A stretch of DNA of 40,929 nucleotides from Ruminococcus flavefaciens. GTDB lineage: Bacteria > Bacillota > Clostridia > Oscillospirales > Ruminococcaceae. The position numbers and the translations under genes are program-made. The notes under the pieces were generated by a model that was not told where the DNA came from, did no database searches, and worked only from the letters and a program-made list of their open reading frames with translations. Each line of letters opens with the position of its first letter. Position 1 is the first letter of the stretch. Below, piece after piece: positions 7,947 through 14,700 of the stretch. The DNA is taken from assembly GCA_902766595.1 (NCBI GenBank), contig CACXEJ010000134.1:1-40929 (forward strand), given 5' to 3'.

Positions 7947-9149
7947 CTACTCCATATCTATCATAATTTTTGCTTTGTAATCCTTTTGCGCAGACGTTAC
8001 CGTCTCAAGTGCGAGTCCGTAAACGTCCGAGGCGCGTATCTCGAGCTTGGCAAAGCGTTCCGCCTCGTCCCCCTGACGGGCGAGCTTGGCTATCGAGGAA
8101 GCATAGGGTATCTTCGCAGTGTTCTTCGCCTTGGCAAGTATCTCCTTGCCCCTCTCGTTGAAGGCAAGTATCCTGCCATACGGTGGAAGGTGCTTCATAT
8201 CTTCCTTGGTTATGCCTATGAGGAGGGAGAGCATTATCCTGCGTATCCTTGCCATTGTGTAGCGCTTGGTCTTGACCGTGAACAGCAGCTCGTCGAGCGA
8301 GCCGGACATTCTTGCACCATATATCCTGTGTTCAAGTCCCTGACCTACGTCGTTTATCCCGGCTATCTCCTCAGCATCAGTGCTTCTCAGCTTGTAGAGC
8401 AGAACTCGTTCGAGCCTTGCGAGCGAAGCAGTTTCGCCCCTGCTTCTTGCCTCTGAGATAGCCTCAGCCCACATAGGTGTGGTAAACTCGCTTATCGCGG
8501 AGATGCTGTGCTCGGAGGCAAATTTCTCGCGTATATACGAAGCGCTCGCATAGCCGCCAGAGGGAACGCTGCTGTCGTGCGGAGCACTGACTCTCTTTAT
8601 CGTAAAGGGCTTCATATCCGAAGCGAAGCCCTGCAGCGAACGCATATACTCTATCGCAAGGAGGTTGTTGGGCTCTGAGATCACCTCGCCTATCACCGGA
8701 TCGGAGCCGTTTATGACTGAATTAAGGGCTCTCGGATAGGTGTAGCCCTTTTCCATAATGCTCCTTATCTCATCGGAGCGTGTCAGCGCAGTGTGCTCCA
8801 CCGTCTCGAGAGCCTTTGCCAGGAGCTCCGTGTCGCCGCACTCGCTTCCGAACGATAGCTCGTCAACAGCGCCGAGGGAATTGAGCAGATAGACCGCTCC
8901 CTTTGCGAAATTCTCAGCCGAGGAAAGGCAGTACTGCACAGGCAGCTCGATAACGAGGTCTGCTCCGGAGCGAACCGCGAGCCTTGCACGTTCGAGCTTA
9001 TCCATAATTGCAGCGTCGCCGCGCTGGACGAAGTTGCCGCTCATTACCGCGACTATATGTGTAGCACCGTTTTTCCGCGTTTCACGGATATGATAAAGGT
9101 GACCATTGTGAAAAGGATTGTACTCACAGATAATACCGCTGATTTTCAT
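7947..9149 (-). CDS. tmcAL: tRNA(Met) cytidine acetate ligase (YlbM)
   Basis: TmcAL forms N4-acetylcytidine at the wobble base C34 of elongator tRNA(Met) from acetate and ATP. The 400-residue protein opens MKISGIICEYNPFHNGHLYH, with the nucleotidyltransferase HxGH motif, and continues with AVMSGNFVQRGDAA and ADLVIELPVQYCLSSAENFA, all diagnostic. The ATG at 9149 has GAGG seven bases upstream; upstream in-frame starts add residues absent from the family. It is the first gene of the minus-strand RNA-modification cluster and is divergent from ackA, whose product makes or consumes acetyl phosphate and acetate, the TmcAL substrate. Confidence 0.94.
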   Translation of the reverse strand: MKISGIICEYNPFHNGHLYHIRETRKNGATHIVAVMSGNFVQRGDAAIMDKLERARLAVRSGADLVIELPVQYCLSSAENFAKGAVYLLNSLGAVDELSFGSECGDTELLAKALETVEHTALTRSDEIRSIMEKGYTYPRALNSVINGSDPVIGEVISEPNNLLAIEYMRSLQGFASDMKPFTIKRVSAPHDSSVPSGGYASASYIREKFASEHSISAISEFTTPMWAEAISEARSRGETASLARLERVLLYKLRSTDAEEIAGINDVGQGLEHRIYGARMSGSLDELLFTVKTKRYTMARIRRIMLSLLIGITKEDMKHLPPYGRILAFNERGKEILAKAKNTAKIPYASSIAKLARQGDEAERFAKLEIRASDVYGLALETVTSAQKDYKAKIMIDME

Positions 9150-9308
9150 TTTACTACCTCTTTTCTTAAATTTCAATGGATTTCATAAATTTTTCATTAA
9201 GTTTGCGCTTTATACTCAACCATAAGCCAAAACACTGTTCAATTTTGGTTTATTTGCCGATATTTCCGGAAAGAGCAGTCTGCACCGCCTAAAATTTGCA
9301 AAAAAGAC

Positions 9309-9336
9309 TTGCATTTTTCCGAAAAAAGTATATAAT
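9309..9336 (+). promoter_or_regulatory. Sigma-A promoter of ackA
   Basis: TTGCAT (9309-9314) and TATAAT (9331-9336) are separated by 16 bases, and lie about 40 bases before the acetate kinase start codon. Confidence 0.75.
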
Positions 9337-9374
9337 AGTATATGCAATATAAAATTTTGAAAGGATTTGCATAT

Positions 9375-10574
9375 ATGATAATCTTAGTTGTTAATGCAGG
9401 AAGCTCTTCCCTTAAGTACCAGCTCATCAATATGGACGATGAGAGCGTTATCGCAAAGGGAAACTGCGACCGTATCGGTATCGACGGTCACATCGCTCAT
9501 AAGACAAGTGACGGAAGAACTCTCGATCAGGACTGTTCATTCCCCACCCACACAGAGGCTTTTATGAAGCTCGTTGAAGCTCTTACTACCGGCGACGCAA
9601 AGGTAATCGACAGTATGGACGAGATCTCCGCTGTTGGTCACCGTATAGTACAGGGTGCTGACGTATTCGATAAGTCAGTTCTCGTTACAGACGAAGTTAT
9701 CGACAAGATCGACGAACTCCGCGAGCTCGCTCCCGTACATAACCACGCTCACGCTCTCGCTCTCAGAGCCTGCAAGAGCGTTATCCCCGCAAACGTTCCT
9801 CAGGTAGTTGTATTCGATACAGCTTTCCACCAGACTATGCCCCCCAAGGCATTTATGTTCGGTCTCCCCTATGACGACTACGAGACTCTCCATGTAAGAA
9901 AGTACGGCTTCCACGGTACTTCTCACAGATTTGTTTCCAAGGCTCTCGCTGACGCTATGGGCAAGGACGTAAAGGATCTCAAGATCGTTTCCTGCCACCT
10001 CGGCAACGGTTCTTCTATCACAGCTGTTGACGGCGGCAAGTCCGTTGATACATCAATGGGCTTCACTCCCCTCGACGGTGTCGTAATGGGAACCCGTACA
10101 GGCTGCGTAGATCCCTCCGCTGTAACATTCGTTGCTGACAAGCACGGCTTTACTCCCTCTGAGATGAGCGAGTATATGAACAAGAAGTCAGGCTTCCTCG
10201 GAGTATCCGGCGTTGGCTCTGACAACCGTGACGTTCAGGCTGCTGCTAACGAGGGCAACAAGAGAGCTCAGCTCGTTTCTGATATGCTCATCTACGAGAT
10301 CAGAAAGTACATCGGTTCATACGCTGCTGCTATGAACGGTCTCGATGCTATCCTCTTCACAGGCGGTATCGGTGAGAACTCATGGGAGGTTCGTGAGGGT
10401 GCCTGCACAGATATGGACTACTTCGGCATCAAGATCGACAAGGAGCTCAACAAGTCTGTAAGAGGCAAGCTCACAAAGCTCTCAACACCTGATTCAAAGG
10501 TAGAGGTATGGATCGTTCCTACAAATGAGGAGCTCCTCATCGCAAGAGACACTCTCGAGCTCATCTCTAAATAA
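9375..10574 (+). CDS. ackA: Acetate kinase
   Basis: Acetate kinase interconverts acetyl phosphate plus ADP and acetate plus ATP, the ATP-yielding last step of acetate fermentation. The 399-residue length is standard. The ASKHA-fold phosphate motif is ILVVNAGSSSLKYQL (residues 3-17). GHRIVQGAD, VVFDTAFHQTMP, YGFHGTSHRFV, CHLGNGSSI, MGTRTGCVDPS and FTGGIGENS are all present. The start is the ATG at 9375 with an AAAGGA site; an upstream in-frame ATG at 9342 lies directly after the -10 box and is rejected. The codon use is strongly biased (AAG, CTC, GCT), as in highly expressed genes. No phosphotransacetylase gene is adjacent. Confidence 0.98.
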   Translation: MIILVVNAGSSSLKYQLINMDDESVIAKGNCDRIGIDGHIAHKTSDGRTLDQDCSFPTHTEAFMKLVEALTTGDAKVIDSMDEISAVGHRIVQGADVFDKSVLVTDEVIDKIDELRELAPVHNHAHALALRACKSVIPANVPQVVVFDTAFHQTMPPKAFMFGLPYDDYETLHVRKYGFHGTSHRFVSKALADAMGKDVKDLKIVSCHLGNGSSITAVDGGKSVDTSMGFTPLDGVVMGTRTGCVDPSAVTFVADKHGFTPSEMSEYMNKKSGFLGVSGVGSDNRDVQAAANEGNKRAQLVSDMLIYEIRKYIGSYAAAMNGLDAILFTGGIGENSWEVREGACTDMDYFGIKIDKELNKSVRGKLTKLSTPDSKVEVWIVPTNEELLIARDTLELISK

Positions 10575-10603
10575 TTATACCACATTTCATTCTGAATAGC
10601 AAT

Positions 10604-10643
10604 AAGAAAACGGACTATCACCGCGATAGTCCGTTATTTTTTT
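10604..10643. terminator. Bidirectional terminator between ackA and the lipoprotein array
   Basis: An 11-bp perfect stem (10609-10619 with 10625-10635) has an ACCGC loop. It is followed by TATTTTTTTT on the plus strand and preceded by AAGAAAA, giving a T-rich tail on the minus strand. It ends ackA from the left and the four-gene array from the right. Confidence 0.92.
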
Positions 10644-10654
10644 GCAGCAAACCG

Positions 10655-11452
10655 CTATACTTCGATGCCGGCTTCCCGGAGCTCCTTCCGGTAACTGCGG
10701 CGGCAGAAAAAGTACCTCACCCAAGCAATGCAGTTCAGGCAGATGTATACCGAGATAAAATACGGGAACAAATCATTCGGCTGCCAGAAATCATCATTAG
10801 CGACCGGCTGATAGCTCCTGTCAAATATCAGTCTCAGCGCACAGTATGAGCTGATAAACGCCGGAATATCAAGCAGCAGATACACCCAGAGATACGGCTT
10901 ATACGTAAGCGGAGTGATCGTCAGCGAAGTAATGAGAAGAATTATAATTAACGGAATACCTGCCAGAATACACAGCAAATATATTCCATAAATGTCTTTA
11001 TATTTGAACAGCATTTCATCACGAATGCCTTTTATCTCGTTATTATCATAATTATACTCTATCGTGTGCCAGTAATAGTGTCTGCCCTCGACCAGCAGAT
11101 CAAATTCCGGTGAGATCTTCTGTATATTCCCTGACTTGTCTGTAACGGCTATCTTTATTTTGCTGAACTTCTGTATCTTTTCGCACTTTTTGTTTTCGTA
11201 ATCATCAAACAGTTCCTTTCCGGCACAGCGCCAGCCGTTTTCGTTGTAGCTGAATATATGAGGAACAGTCTCTCCGTAAGTGGACGTTTTCACTGGATAC
11301 TCCTGATCGGGATCATAGATAAGATAGTATATCTCTGAATTCTCCGGCATACAGCAGCTTAAACAGCGTATCCCATTATATGACCTGCAACCCGTCAGGA
11401 GACACATCATAAGCAGGGGCAGGATAATCAGCAATAATTTCTTATTTTTCAT
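10655..11452 (-). CDS. Array lipoprotein/membrane protein, copy D (unknown function)
   Basis: This 265-residue protein is the last of four tandem relatives. It has a type II signal peptide with lipobox LLTGC (Cys22), then an exported region of about 130 residues containing the shared motif IKIAVTDKSGNIQKISPEF followed by YYW and a YNYDNNEI segment. About three membrane segments fill the C-terminal half, ending in a basic tail. The start ATG overlaps the end of copy C by 11 bases, so translation is probably coupled. The extended open frame upstream to 11602 lies inside copy C and is rejected. I recognise no known family; the shared sequence says only that these are duplicated, membrane-anchored envelope proteins. 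Confidence 0.85.
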   Translation of the reverse strand: MKNKKLLLIILPLLMMCLLTGCRSYNGIRCLSCCMPENSEIYYLIYDPDQEYPVKTSTYGETVPHIFSYNENGWRCAGKELFDDYENKKCEKIQKFSKIKIAVTDKSGNIQKISPEFDLLVEGRHYYWHTIEYNYDNNEIKGIRDEMLFKYKDIYGIYLLCILAGIPLIIILLITSLTITPLTYKPYLWVYLLLDIPAFISSYCALRLIFDRSYQPVANDDFWQPNDLFPYFISVYICLNCIAWVRYFFCRRSYRKELREAGIEV

Positions 11453-12242
11453 TGTTATTATTCGCCTCTCTTCGCAGGCGATAGTATATTTTCCAGCCCC
11501 ACACTGTAAAGAAAACGAATACACCAAAGAAAAACAGCAGGAAGTGGGCGTAGAACCACGATATATAATCACCAAAGTATAATACATTAAGGCATAGTGC
11601 ATAGAAGCAGTTAGGAATAAATGACAGGAAGCTGATGAGCGGGAAAGACTGACTGAACCAGTTCTTTTTCATTGACAAAACGACCATCATAAACAGCCAG
11701 TTGAAAAATGCAGCAATGACCATTGCATCAAACTCAAGTTCTTCCCAGTCTGCCCCAAACAAATTTTCGTTATATTCGGTATCTTCAAGACCGGTTATCT
11801 TGTTATCTGCATAATCATAACATATCTTTTCCCAGCAGCGTTTCTTGCCCTCTACCTTTAAGCTGAACTCCGGACTGACCTGCAATATTTTCCCGTCCTT
11901 ATCCGTAACAGCTATCTTTATTGACTTATATTTTTGAGCTATCTTGTCAGGTCTGATATCCTTTCCCTTCTCTTCAAATGAAAAAACACCACTGGAAGCT
12001 GACACTCCGTCAACATAATAATATCCGCTGTACCAGCCATCCTCAGAATAACGCGATATTTCGGTATCGGTACTGTATTTGGGATTCAAAGGCTCGTCAG
12101 ATTCAATTTTCAGCAATAAGTTTATGTGGGAGTTTTCAGGCATATTTCTGAAAGAATAATAAATACCTATCCTTTCACCGCACCCCGTCAGGAGACACAG
12201 CATAATGATCGGCATAACTAATAGCAGTCTTTTCTTTTTCAC
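11442..12242 (-). CDS. Array lipoprotein/membrane protein, copy C (unknown function)
   Basis: This 266-residue paralog has lipobox LLTGC (Cys21), the motif IKIAVTDKDGKILQVSPEF, the CYDYADNKITG segment and three to four membrane spans from about residue 165. The start is taken as the GTG at 12242, because AAGGTGA lies five bases upstream and the protein then begins VKKKRLLL, matching copies A and B; an earlier GTG at 12251 overlaps that site. It lies 40 bases after copy B and overlaps copy D by 11 bases. Copies C and D share the longest motif identity, suggesting the most recent split, although this is by eye only. Confidence 0.83.
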   Translation of the reverse strand: MKKKRLLLVMPIIMLCLLTGCGERIGIYYSFRNMPENSHINLLLKIESDEPLNPKYSTDTEISRYSEDGWYSGYYYVDGVSASSGVFSFEEKGKDIRPDKIAQKYKSIKIAVTDKDGKILQVSPEFSLKVEGKKRCWEKICYDYADNKITGLEDTEYNENLFGADWEELEFDAMVIAAFFNWLFMMVVLSMKKNWFSQSFPLISFLSFIPNCFYALCLNVLYFGDYISWFYAHFLLFFFGVFVFFTVWGWKIYYRLRREANNNNEK

Positions 12243-12282
12243 ATATCTCACCTTAACCTTTTTCTTCGAAACTTATAAGTAT

Positions 12283-13008
12283 TCATTCTTTCCTCTTTTC
12301 AATTTTTGCCCATCTGCGCAATTTAATATATTTTTTCAATCCATAAAAATTTATACACAACAACAGCAAACAACAATACTCAAAGGATGTTCTGTTGTCT
12401 GATAGACCGAAATCTTCCGGCGGTGAATAGTAATCACAGTATCCCTGAATAAAAGTGCATATTGCAACAAATAATCCTGGAATATTCCAAAACAACGTTA
12501 CAAACGGATAAGAATAATATGTCCTGTATGATAATAAAACATGACTAAATATTAAGAATATATAAAAAAACGGAGCCAAACAGCCAGCAAACAATTCGAT
12601 ATTATCAATTCCCTTGTCTATTTTGCAGAGTTCAACACCAGTAACAGTATTCTCCGAATAATTATATTTTATCACATTCCAATAATAGTTTTTTCCTTTT
12701 ATGCCGACCGAGAACACTGACGATATTTTAAGGATATTTCCATTTTCATCAACAGCTGCTAATCTTATGTCCTGATAATCATGAGTCCAAGGACTATAAA
12801 CACATCTCCAACCGTCTTTATCATAATTACCTATCTCAGTGCCTTTTAATCTATCAGGAAACGAATTGCGGTCAGTATTCTTTTGAAGGCAGTATATTTC
12901 AGCATTCTCAGGAAGTTCAACAGTTTGTAAAGTACATTCGTCACCACTGCACCCCGTCAGCAGACACATCATAAGCAGCGGCAATATAAACAGCAGCTTC
13001 TTTTTCAT
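12283..13008 (-). CDS. Array lipoprotein/membrane protein, copy B (unknown function)
   Basis: This 241-residue paralog has MKKKLLFILPLLMMCLLTGC as signal and lipobox (Cys20), then IRLAAVDENGNILKISSVF, YYW, and YNYSENTVTG before three C-terminal membrane segments. The start ATG at 13008 has AGGTGA upstream, located in the last codons of copy A, with a five-base gap, so translation is probably coupled. It is clearly the most AT-rich of the four, with TTT, TAT and ATA codons dominating, suggesting relaxed codon selection. Confidence 0.83.
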   Translation of the reverse strand: MKKKLLFILPLLMMCLLTGCSGDECTLQTVELPENAEIYCLQKNTDRNSFPDRLKGTEIGNYDKDGWRCVYSPWTHDYQDIRLAAVDENGNILKISSVFSVGIKGKNYYWNVIKYNYSENTVTGVELCKIDKGIDNIELFAGCLAPFFYIFLIFSHVLLSYRTYYSYPFVTLFWNIPGLFVAICTFIQGYCDYYSPPEDFGLSDNRTSFEYCCLLLLCINFYGLKKYIKLRRWAKIEKRKE

Positions 13009-13013
13009 ATATA

Positions 13014-13769
13014 TCACCTCTCGACTTCGTTCTCCGCGGCAGCCCTTTTCAGGCGGCGGTACCTGATAACGCCAAAGCTGTTCACAAGGCACACAAATCC
13101 TATAAAAAATAGATAGCCCTTTATATTGCGGTCAAAGTTTGAAGCCCCGTCCGGAGCCTGAAAATAGCCGCAGAATGTCCACAGTCCGCCCATTATGATT
13201 ATTATCAAATTCGGGATATTCAGGAACAGATACAAGTAATAGTCCTTGTAATTATTCTCCTTCATACGGCAAACTGCAGCCATATAAATTATGAAGCAGA
13301 GCACATCAAAGAAAGCAATGAGCCAATTACAGAATGCAGCTTCCATCTCATCACCGTAATACTCTGTATGATTACCGGTCACTTCATTCGTTTCATAGTT
13401 ATATGAAAATCTGTCCCAGAAATAGCATTTTCCCTTTATACGCAGTTCAAATACCGGCGAGACCTTCAGTATTTTGCCGTCTTCGTCAAGAACCGCTATA
13501 CGGATAGCCGGATTTTTTTCTATGCTTTCCTTCCGCATCGTATCGCTAATAACGATAGATTCTCTGCAATGCCAGCCGTCCTTGATGTAGTTTTCCAGTT
13601 CAGTGCCTGCTGGTGCGTTATCGGCATATCTATCATCATCATCTTTTACAAGAAGGTACGCTTTTGCTCCCTCGGGAAGTCCGTAGCATTCATAACTCAT
13701 CAGATAGTCGCACCCCGTCAGCAAACACAGCATCATCAGCGGCAATATCAGCAGCAGCTTCTTTTTCAC
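13014..13769 (-). CDS. Array lipoprotein/membrane protein, copy A (unknown function, first gene)
   Basis: This 251-residue protein is the promoter-proximal member of the four-gene array. The lipobox is LLTGC (Cys20). The exported part contains IRIAVLDEDGKILKVSPVF, an aromatic YFW and a YNYETNEVTG segment; at least three membrane spans and a basic tail (RYRRLKRAA) follow. The start is the GTG at 13769, with AAGGAGG eight bases upstream; the ORF extension to 13820 crosses the promoter and is rejected. The topology suggests a lipid-anchored extracytoplasmic domain tied to a C-terminal membrane bundle. Function is unknown. Confidence 0.84.
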   Translation of the reverse strand: MKKKLLLILPLMMLCLLTGCDYLMSYECYGLPEGAKAYLLVKDDDDRYADNAPAGTELENYIKDGWHCRESIVISDTMRKESIEKNPAIRIAVLDEDGKILKVSPVFELRIKGKCYFWDRFSYNYETNEVTGNHTEYYGDEMEAAFCNWLIAFFDVLCFIIYMAAVCRMKENNYKDYYLYLFLNIPNLIIIIMGGLWTFCGYFQAPDGASNFDRNIKGYLFFIGFVCLVNSFGVIRYRRLKRAAAENEVER

Positions 13770-13791
13770 GCAGACCGCCTCCTTTTTCCTG

Positions 13792-13820
13792 ATTATAGCA
13801 CTACTGCCGCCGCTTTTCAA
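13792..13820 (-). promoter_or_regulatory. Sigma-A promoter of the lipoprotein array
   Basis: On the minus strand TTGAAA (13815-13820) and TATAAT (13792-13797) are separated by 17 bases, about 20 bases upstream of the GTG start. A perfect 14-base palindrome, AATATCCGGATATT (13824-13837), abuts the -35 box and could be an operator; that role is a guess. Confidence 0.78.
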
Positions 13821-13837
13821 GGAAATATCCGGATATT

Positions 13838-13998
13838 AACAAAGCTGTAAATAAATGTAACAATTAGACAAAATTCTGTAATTTAATCCGATTTAAGAAG
13901 CCTTTGTACCTATTGCACAATCGGACAGCTTTTTCATTGTCGCTTTATCACAAAACGCCGGATTTTTTCGTAAATCACCTGAAACAGCACAAAATCAG
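13838..13998. other. Gene-free gap between divergent units
   Basis: The space between the array promoter and the promoter of the HMA unit is AT-rich. It holds an imperfect pair CCGATTT...CAATCGG (about 13890-13930), but no convincing ORF with a ribosome binding site, no RNA gene and no repeat copy. Confidence 0.5.
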
Positions 13999-14027
13999 TT
14001 GACTTTCATTGAAAAATGGTATACAAT
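13999..14027 (+). promoter_or_regulatory. Sigma-A promoter of the small-protein/HMA unit
   Basis: TTGACT (13999-14004) and TACAAT (14022-14027) are separated by 17 bases, 55 bases before the 50-residue ORF. Confidence 0.75.
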
Positions 14028-14082
14028 CATCTTGTCAGCATTTTGACGCATTTTATGTTTTCCGGAAGAAGGGAATTACTCG

Positions 14083-14235
14083 ATGGACGGTATTGTCTAT
14101 TCTACGGATTTCTGGGCTGCTGTCTCAGCAGTTCTCGCTGTCGCCGCTACAAGCGGAAGGATAGGAAGATCCGCTTTCAAGGGCAAATCTGCCAAGAACA
14201 ATTTCAAAGAAGGAGCTAAAGATAAAAATGATTAA
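14083..14235 (+). CDS. Small 50-residue membrane-like protein coupled to the HMA gene
   Basis: A short ORF begins at ATG 14083 with a GAAGGG-like site eight or so bases upstream. It encodes an N-terminal hydrophobic, Ala-rich segment (FWAAVSAVLAVAA, residues 10-22), then a basic Gly/Arg/Lys-rich tail ending GAKDKND. Its stop codon overlaps the start of the HMA protein by eight bases, and the strong AAGGAG site for that gene lies inside its last codons. This arrangement is typical of translationally coupled genes, and the promoter is well placed for it as the first gene. No family is recognised; a single-pass membrane anchor or accessory of the metal protein is possible. It is easily missed because of its length. 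Confidence 0.7.
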   Translation: MDGIVYSTDFWAAVSAVLAVAATSGRIGRSAFKGKSAKNNFKEGAKDKND

Positions 14236-14485
14236 AACGGTCATCAGAATTGACGGAATGATGTGCGGTATGTGTGAAGCGCACGTCAACAACGCTGTCC
14301 GCAATGCGATGAACGTTAAAAAGGTCGCCTCCTCTCACGCCAAGGGCGAGACCGAAATTATTTCAGAAGCCGGACTTGATGAAGCCAAGCTGCGCGAGGT
14401 CATCGAAAAAGACGGCTACAAGGTCCTCGGCATCAGTTCAGAGCCCTACGAGAAAAAAGGGTTCTCGATATTTAAAAAGAAATAA
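14228..14485 (+). CDS. Heavy-metal-associated (HMA) domain protein, CopZ-like
   Basis: This 85-residue protein is a single HMA ferredoxin-like domain with the metal-binding motif GMMCGMCEAHV (Cys13 and Cys16), followed by the usual second half (SEAGLDEAKLREVIEKDGYKV, here split by the domain's last helix) and a short basic tail FSIFKKK. Members bind Cu(I) or other soft metals and pass them to transporters. It is read with the preceding 50-residue gene. The P-type ATPase converging on it has no HMA domain of its own and is not of the copper type, so a partnership is uncertain. Two terminator hairpins follow. Confidence 0.9.
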   Translation: MIKTVIRIDGMMCGMCEAHVNNAVRNAMNVKKVASSHAKGETEIISEAGLDEAKLREVIEKDGYKVLGISSEPYEKKGFSIFKKK

Positions 14486-14494
14486 GACAACGAT

Positions 14495-14544
14495 AAATGC
14501 CTCCCATATGGGAGGCATTTCAGCTTTTGTAAAAGCTGTTTTTA
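14495..14544 (+). terminator. Terminator hairpins of the HMA unit
   Basis: The palindrome at 14495-14520 has arms AAATGCCTCCC and GGGAGGCATTT around ATAT. It is followed at once by CAGCTTTT/AAAAGCTG and a run of T (14521-14544), ten bases after the HMA stop codon. The first palindrome recurs at 14671-14696. Confidence 0.85.
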
Positions 14545-14554
14545 TATATTTATG

Positions 14555-14631
14555 CGGGACGTCGAGGACGCCGTCCCCTACAATATAAAAACATAAAACA
14601 TAGAAATGTAGGGGCGCCGTTCCGGCGCCCG
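14555..14631. repeat. Intergenic CCTACA hairpin repeats, copy 2 (two units)
   Basis: Two GC-rich hairpin units lie in opposite orientation. Bases 14555-14584 are identical to 31559-31588 (30 of 30). Bases 14604-14631 are identical to 17324-17351 (28 of 28). Both end in CCTACA when read in their own direction. They lie between the two copies of the AAATGCCTCCC palindrome. Confidence 0.85.
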
Positions 14632-14670
14632 TGCCATTGTTCCATTATTCTAAACTTTATTTATAGTCCC

Positions 14671-14700
14671 AAATGCCTCCCATATGGGAGGCATTTTTTT
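14671..14700. terminator. Second copy of the AAATGCCTCCC palindrome, terminator
   Basis: The 26-base palindrome at 14671-14696 is identical to the one at 14495-14520 and is followed by a T run on the plus strand. It abuts the stop codon of the P-type ATPase gene on the minus strand and may end transcription from both sides; its minus-strand tail is weaker. Confidence 0.75.
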
